Source: an uncultured Centipeda sp. (GTDB lineage Bacteria > Bacillota > Negativicutes > Selenomonadales > Selenomonadaceae). Taken from it: 64,000 nucleotides of DNA. Positions 60,512 to 64,000 of the stretch are shown one piece after another (position 1 is the stretch's first letter; each line of letters opens with the position of its first letter). The DNA is taken from assembly GCA_905372865.1 (NCBI GenBank), contig CAJPQT010000015.1, positions 5,936 through 69,935 of the forward strand. The letters are read 5' to 3'. Made by a program: the position numbers and the translations under genes. The notes beneath the pieces are model-generated. The model searched no databases. It was given only the letters and a program-made list of their open reading frames with translations, and had not been told where the DNA came from.

Positions 60512-61705
60512 ATGAACAAAAAGACAATGCTTCACATTGAGCCGCACGGGAAAAAGGTATTTGTCCGCGTGGACTTCAACGTGCCGATGGACGAGAATCA
60601 GCACATCACGAACGACACGCGCATCCGTGCGACGCTCCCGACGATTCAGCATCTGTTGAATGCGGGAGCGGCGGTCATCCTTGCGTGCCACGTCGGCCGC
60701 CCGACGGAGGCACGCGAGCCGCAGTTCTCGACGCGTCCGATTGTGGCGCGTCTCGAGGAGTGCCTCGGACAGCCTGTGAAATGGGCATCGGACTGCGTGG
60801 GCCCCGAGGCGGAGAAGGCTGCCGCCGAGCTGAAGCCGGGTGAGGTGCTGCTGCTGGAGAATCTGCGCTATCACAAGGCGGAGAAGAAGAACGATCCCGC
60901 GTTCGCGAAGCAGCTCGCATCGCTCGCGGACATTGCGGTGGACGATGCGTTCGGCGTCGCGCACCGTGCACACGCCTCGAACGTCGGAATTACGGCACAT
61001 CTTGAGACGGTGGCGGGCTTCCTCATGGAGAAGGAGATCAACTACATCGGCAAGACGCTTGAGAATCCGAAGCGCCCGTTTGTCGCCATCATCGGCGGCG
61101 CGAAGGTCTCGGACAAGATCGGCGTGATCGAGAACATGATCGACAAGGTCGATACCATCATCATCGGCGGCGGCATGGCGCACACCTTTGACGCATCGAA
61201 GGGGTACCCTGTCGGCGACTCCCTCGTCGAGCGCGACAAGATCGAGCTTGCGAAGGAGCTGCTCGAAAAGGCGGCAAAGAAGGGCGTGAAGGTCGTCCTG
61301 CCCGTGGATCTCGTCATCGCGGACAAGTTCGCGGCGGATGCGAATACGAAGATTGTCGATGTGGACAAGGTTCCCGACGGCTGGCAGGCGCTCGACAGCG
61401 GCCCGAAGACCTCCGAGGAGTACGTGAATGCTCTCAAGGGGGCAAAGACGGTGATCTGGAACGGTCCGATGGGCGTGTTCGAGTTCGATGCGTTTGCAAA
61501 GGGCACGGAGGCAGTCGCGCGTGCGGTTGCACAGGCGACGAAGGAAGGCGCGATCTCCATCGTCGGCGGCGGCGACTCGATTGCGGCGCTGAAGAAGACG
61601 GGGCTGTCCGAGAAGATCTCGCACATCTCGACGGGCGGCGGCGCGACGCTCGAGCTGCTTGAGGGCAAGGTGCTGCCGGGCATCGCGGCACTCGCGGACG
61701 AGTAA
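60512..61705 (+). CDS. pgk: Phosphoglycerate kinase
   Basis: 397 residues; makes ATP from 1,3-bisphosphoglycerate. VFVRVDFNVPMDENQHI, the substrate HVGRPTEARE, VDDAFGVAHRAHAS, IIGGAKVSDKIGVI and the nucleotide GGGDSIAALKK are in order. GGAGGGGACAAT precedes the ATG. tpiA follows after 26 bases. Confidence 0.97.
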   Translation: MNKKTMLHIEPHGKKVFVRVDFNVPMDENQHITNDTRIRATLPTIQHLLNAGAAVILACHVGRPTEAREPQFSTRPIVARLEECLGQPVKWASDCVGPEAEKAAAELKPGEVLLLENLRYHKAEKKNDPAFAKQLASLADIAVDDAFGVAHRAHASNVGITAHLETVAGFLMEKEINYIGKTLENPKRPFVAIIGGAKVSDKIGVIENMIDKVDTIIIGGGMAHTFDASKGYPVGDSLVERDKIELAKELLEKAAKKGVKVVLPVDLVIADKFAADANTKIVDVDKVPDGWQALDSGPKTSEEYVNALKGAKTVIWNGPMGVFEFDAFAKGTEAVARAVAQATKEGAISIVGGGDSIAALKKTGLSEKISHISTGGGATLELLEGKVLPGIAALADE

Positions 61706-61731
61706 AAAGAACGATAGAGGAGAACGTATAT

Positions 61732-62481
61732 ATGGCAAGAACACCGATTATTGCAGGAAATTGGAAGATGAACAACACGGTCGCGGCGGGTGTCGCGCTC
61801 GTGAAGGAACTCGCTCCGCTCGTCAAGGATGCAAAGGTGACGGTCGTGGTCTGCCCGACGGCGACGGCGCTCGCGGGCGTGACCGAGGCGGTCAAGGGCT
61901 CGAACATCGCCGTCGGCGCACAGAACGTGCACTGGGAGAAGAGCGGTGCCTACACGGGTGAGATCTCGACGGAGATGCTGACGGAGCTCGGTGTCACCTA
62001 CTGCGTGCTCGGCCACAGCGAACGCCGCGACTACTTCGGCGAGACGAACGAGGGCGTGAACAAACGTGCGCATGCAGCGTACGCGGCCGGCATCACGCCG
62101 ATCATCTGCTGCGGCGAGTCGCTTGCGATCCGCGAGGCGGGCACATACCTCGCCTACGTCGCGTACCAGATCGAGGCGGCGCTTGCGGGCTTTGCTGCGG
62201 CTGATGTCGCGAAGCTCGTCATCGCCTACGAGCCGATCTGGGCGATCGGCACGGGCAAGACCGCGACGTTCGATCAGGCGGAGGAGGTCTGTGCGCACAT
62301 TCGCAAGACCGTCGAGGCGAAGTACGGCGCGGCGGCAGCCGAGGGCGTACGCATCCAGTACGGCGGCAGCGTGAAGCCCGAGACGATTGCGGGCCTCATG
62401 GAGAAGCCGAATGTCGACGGTGCACTCGTCGGCGGCGCAGCGCTCAAGGCGAAGGATTTCGCGGCGATCGTCAACTTCTAG
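61732..62481 (+). CDS. tpiA: Triosephosphate isomerase
   Basis: 249 residues; TIM barrel with the N-terminal Asn-Lys in AGNWKMNNT, catalytic His in CVLGHSERRDYF, catalytic Glu in IAYEPIWAIGTGK and the phosphate loop IQYGGSVKPE and LVGGAALK. GAGGAGAACGTATAT precedes the ATG. It continues the pgk transcript; gpmI follows after a leader with two hairpins. Confidence 0.97.
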   Translation: MARTPIIAGNWKMNNTVAAGVALVKELAPLVKDAKVTVVVCPTATALAGVTEAVKGSNIAVGAQNVHWEKSGAYTGEISTEMLTELGVTYCVLGHSERRDYFGETNEGVNKRAHAAYAAGITPIICCGESLAIREAGTYLAYVAYQIEAALAGFAAADVAKLVIAYEPIWAIGTGKTATFDQAEEVCAHIRKTVEAKYGAAAAEGVRIQYGGSVKPETIAGLMEKPNVDGALVGGAALKAKDFAAIVNF

Positions 62482-62517
62482 GGAATCGCTGAATTTATCA
62501 GCGCTTCCCTAATTTCT
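62481..62517 (+). terminator. Hairpin just after tpiA, weak terminator
   Basis: 62481-62492 pairs with 62498-62509 with one internal mismatch, five-base loop, tail TAATTTCT. The poor T run suggests partial read-through into gpmI. Confidence 0.55.
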
Positions 62518-62542
62518 AAAAATCTCAAAATACACTTAGGTT

Positions 62543-62578
62543 GGCGCGGATTCTTTGCAGAGGCAGAGAATCTGCGCC
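62543..62578 (+). other. Stable hairpin in the gpmI leader
   Basis: 62543-62554 pairs with 62567-62578 over 12 pairs including one GU, with a 12-base loop and no T run. It lies 43 bases before the gpmI start. It could stabilise the downstream mRNA or control its translation; role not known. Confidence 0.5.
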
Positions 62579-62620
62579 TCCTGAGTATTGGGCGAAAGCT
62601 CTTAGAAAGAATAAAATATT

Positions 62621-64000
62621 ATGGCAAAACTTAAGAATGCGCCCGTCGCCCTCATCATCATGGATGGCTTTGGCGACGGCGACCCGAACGATCTCAAGTA
62701 CAATGCAATCGCTATGGCGAAGACCCCCGTAATCGATGGACTGCTCGCGAAGTACAAGCACAACGAGATCAATGCATCCGGCGAGTACGTTGGACTGCCG
62801 GACGGGCAGATGGGCAACTCTGAGGTCGGGCATACGAACATCGGTGCGGGACGCATTGTCTATCAACAGCTCACGCGCATCACGCGCGACATCAAGAACG
62901 GCGACTTCTTCAAGAACGAGGCACTGCTCACGGTTGTACGCGGCGTGAAGGAGCGCGGCGGTGCCCTGCACGTCATGGGACTGGTCTCGCCGGGCGGCGT
63001 GCACAGCCATGACGATCATCTCTTCGGCGTGCTCGAACTCGCGAAGCGCGAGGGGCTGACCGAGGTCTGGATTCACGCATTCCTCGATGGGCGTGACGTG
63101 CCGCCCAAGAGCGCGACGGAATACCTCGCGGCAGTCGAGAAAAAGGCGGCGGAGATCGGTGTCGGCAAGATCGCTACGGTCAGCGGCCGTTACTATGCGA
63201 TGGACCGCGATCACCGCTGGGAACGCGAGCAGCTCGCCTATGAGGCGATTGCACACGCCAAGGCAAAGTCGACGGCAAAAACGGCGGTCGACGGCGTGCT
63301 CGCCTCCTATGCCGATACGAGTGAGAAGCCCGAGGGCGTGACGGATGAGTTCGTCGTGCCGTTCGTGGTCGCAGGATACCCTGGCATGAAGAACGGCGAC
63401 GGCGCGATCTTTTACAATTTCCGCCCCGACCGTGCGCGTCAGCTCACGCACGCATTCGTGGATGAGAAATTTGACGGCTTCGCGCGTGACGAGTCGCTGA
63501 AGATCCCATTTGCGACGTTCTCGCAGTACGAGGCGGGGATGAACGCGCTCGTGGCGTTCCCGCCCGAGGAGATTGACAACACATTCGGTCAGTATGTGCA
63601 GGATCTCGGGTACACGCAGCTGCGCATCGCTGAGACGGAGAAGTACGCACATGTCACGTTCTTCTTCAACGGCGGTGTCGAGGAGCCGTACAAGGGCGAG
63701 GATCGCATTCTCGTGCACTCCCCGAAGGTCGCGACCTATGATCTGCAGCCCGAGATGAGCGCGATCGAGGTCACGGACAAGGTGGTTGAGGCGATCAAGT
63801 CGAAGAAGTATGACTTCATCATCCTCAACTATGCGAACTGCGACATGGTCGGACACACGGGTGTTGTCCCTGCGGTTGTGAAGGCGGTCGAGACGGTCGA
63901 CACCTGCGTCGGGCGCTTTGTCGATGCCATCCGCGAGGTGGGCGGCGAGGTCTGCATCACGGCGGATCACGGCAACGCGGACAAGATGTGGGACTACGAG
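62621..64000 (+). CDS. gpmI: 2,3-bisphosphoglycerate-independent phosphoglycerate mutase, 3' end outside window
   Basis: The frame is open from ATG 62621 to the right edge (460 codons of an expected 510 or so). The alkaline-phosphatase-like metal site starts LIIMDGFGDGD; the phosphoserine nucleophile lies in PDGQMGNSEVGHTNIGAG; substrate and metal segments GRYYAMDRDHRWER, YNFRPDRARQLT and TADHGNADKMWDYE follow. It interconverts 3- and 2-phosphoglycerate. There is no clear Shine-Dalgarno (AGAAAGAATAAAATATT), so translation may be weak or controlled by the leader. It completes the gap-pgk-tpiA-gpmI run. Confidence 0.96.
   Translation, partial: MAKLKNAPVALIIMDGFGDGDPNDLKYNAIAMAKTPVIDGLLAKYKHNEINASGEYVGLPDGQMGNSEVGHTNIGAGRIVYQQLTRITRDIKNGDFFKNEALLTVVRGVKERGGALHVMGLVSPGGVHSHDDHLFGVLELAKREGLTEVWIHAFLDGRDVPPKSATEYLAAVEKKAAEIGVGKIATVSGRYYAMDRDHRWEREQLAYEAIAHAKAKSTAKTAVDGVLASYADTSEKPEGVTDEFVVPFVVAGYPGMKNGDGAIFYNFRPDRARQLTHAFVDEKFDGFARDESLKIPFATFSQYEAGMNALVAFPPEEIDNTFGQYVQDLGYTQLRIAETEKYAHVTFFFNGGVEEPYKGEDRILVHSPKVATYDLQPEMSAIEVTDKVVEAIKSKKYDFIILNYANCDMVGHTGVVPAVVKAVETVDTCVGRFVDAIREVGGEVCITADHGNADKMWDYE

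Overview
The window looks like chromosome from a diderm Firmicute of the Negativicutes, most likely Selenomonas or a close relative. Firmicute markers are the rapZ-yvcK-whiA operon, RNase M5, a NusG-domain-II/Gx-transporter pair and a DegS-type kinase. They sit beside genes that need an outer membrane: a Wza-like exporter, family 9 glycosyltransferases and PilN/PilO-like pilus proteins. Most of the window is GC-rich with G/C-ending codons. About 35.3-52 kb, and most of all the gene at 43.2-45.6 kb, is clearly AT-richer and looks acquired. Genus is inferred from gene content and was not tested by a search.

Layout. 1-1307: end of a type IV pilus cluster (PilN-like, PilO-like). 1400-4177: aroC-aroK-aroB of the shikimate pathway. 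4227-9477: a sensor diguanylate cyclase, rplS, lepB, an exonuclease III and prfC. 9537-12536: leftward genes for a secreted esterase, a secreted unknown and an RclA-like flavoprotein, the last divergent from a Crp/Fnr regulator (12702-13397). 13478-16677: leftward fumC, a Gx transporter, a NusG-II protein and a membrane-anchored unknown; between the last two lies a compact locus (15753-16076) built like a par/Fst type I toxin-antitoxin system. 16779-24369: two HAD phosphatases, rapZ-yvcK-whiA, a polysaccharide deacetylase, a secreted unknown and a cytosolic chemoreceptor-like protein. 24411-31607: a YgbA-like protein, a DegS-like kinase, a PLP decarboxylase, tmk, rnmV, rsmA, a PHP phosphatase and an AEC transporter.

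31620-56591 is a Wzx/Wzy-type surface polysaccharide locus: initiating phosphotransferase, Wza, Wzz, glycosyltransferases, a Wzy-like polymerase, a NodZ-like fucosyltransferase, a Wzx-like flippase and a nucleotide-sugar block. manC and gmd supply GDP-4-keto-6-deoxymannose and fcl can turn it into GDP-L-fucose. Between gmd and manC lie a DRE-TIM aldolase, two split transketolases, an aldo/keto reductase and a DegT-fold enzyme with His in place of the PLP lysine plus a cysteine cluster, as in C-3 dehydrases. Together these suggest a second product, a 3-deoxygenated and possibly two-carbon-branched GDP-sugar. A SIR2-STAND protein resembling anti-phage effectors is inserted between the flippase and gmd.

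56669-64000: an AT-rich membrane unknown, mtnA with a class II aldolase (MTA/5-deoxyribose salvage), and the glycolytic run gap, pgk, tpiA, gpmI; gpmI runs off the right edge. No tRNA, rRNA, CRISPR array or insertion sequence was recognised.
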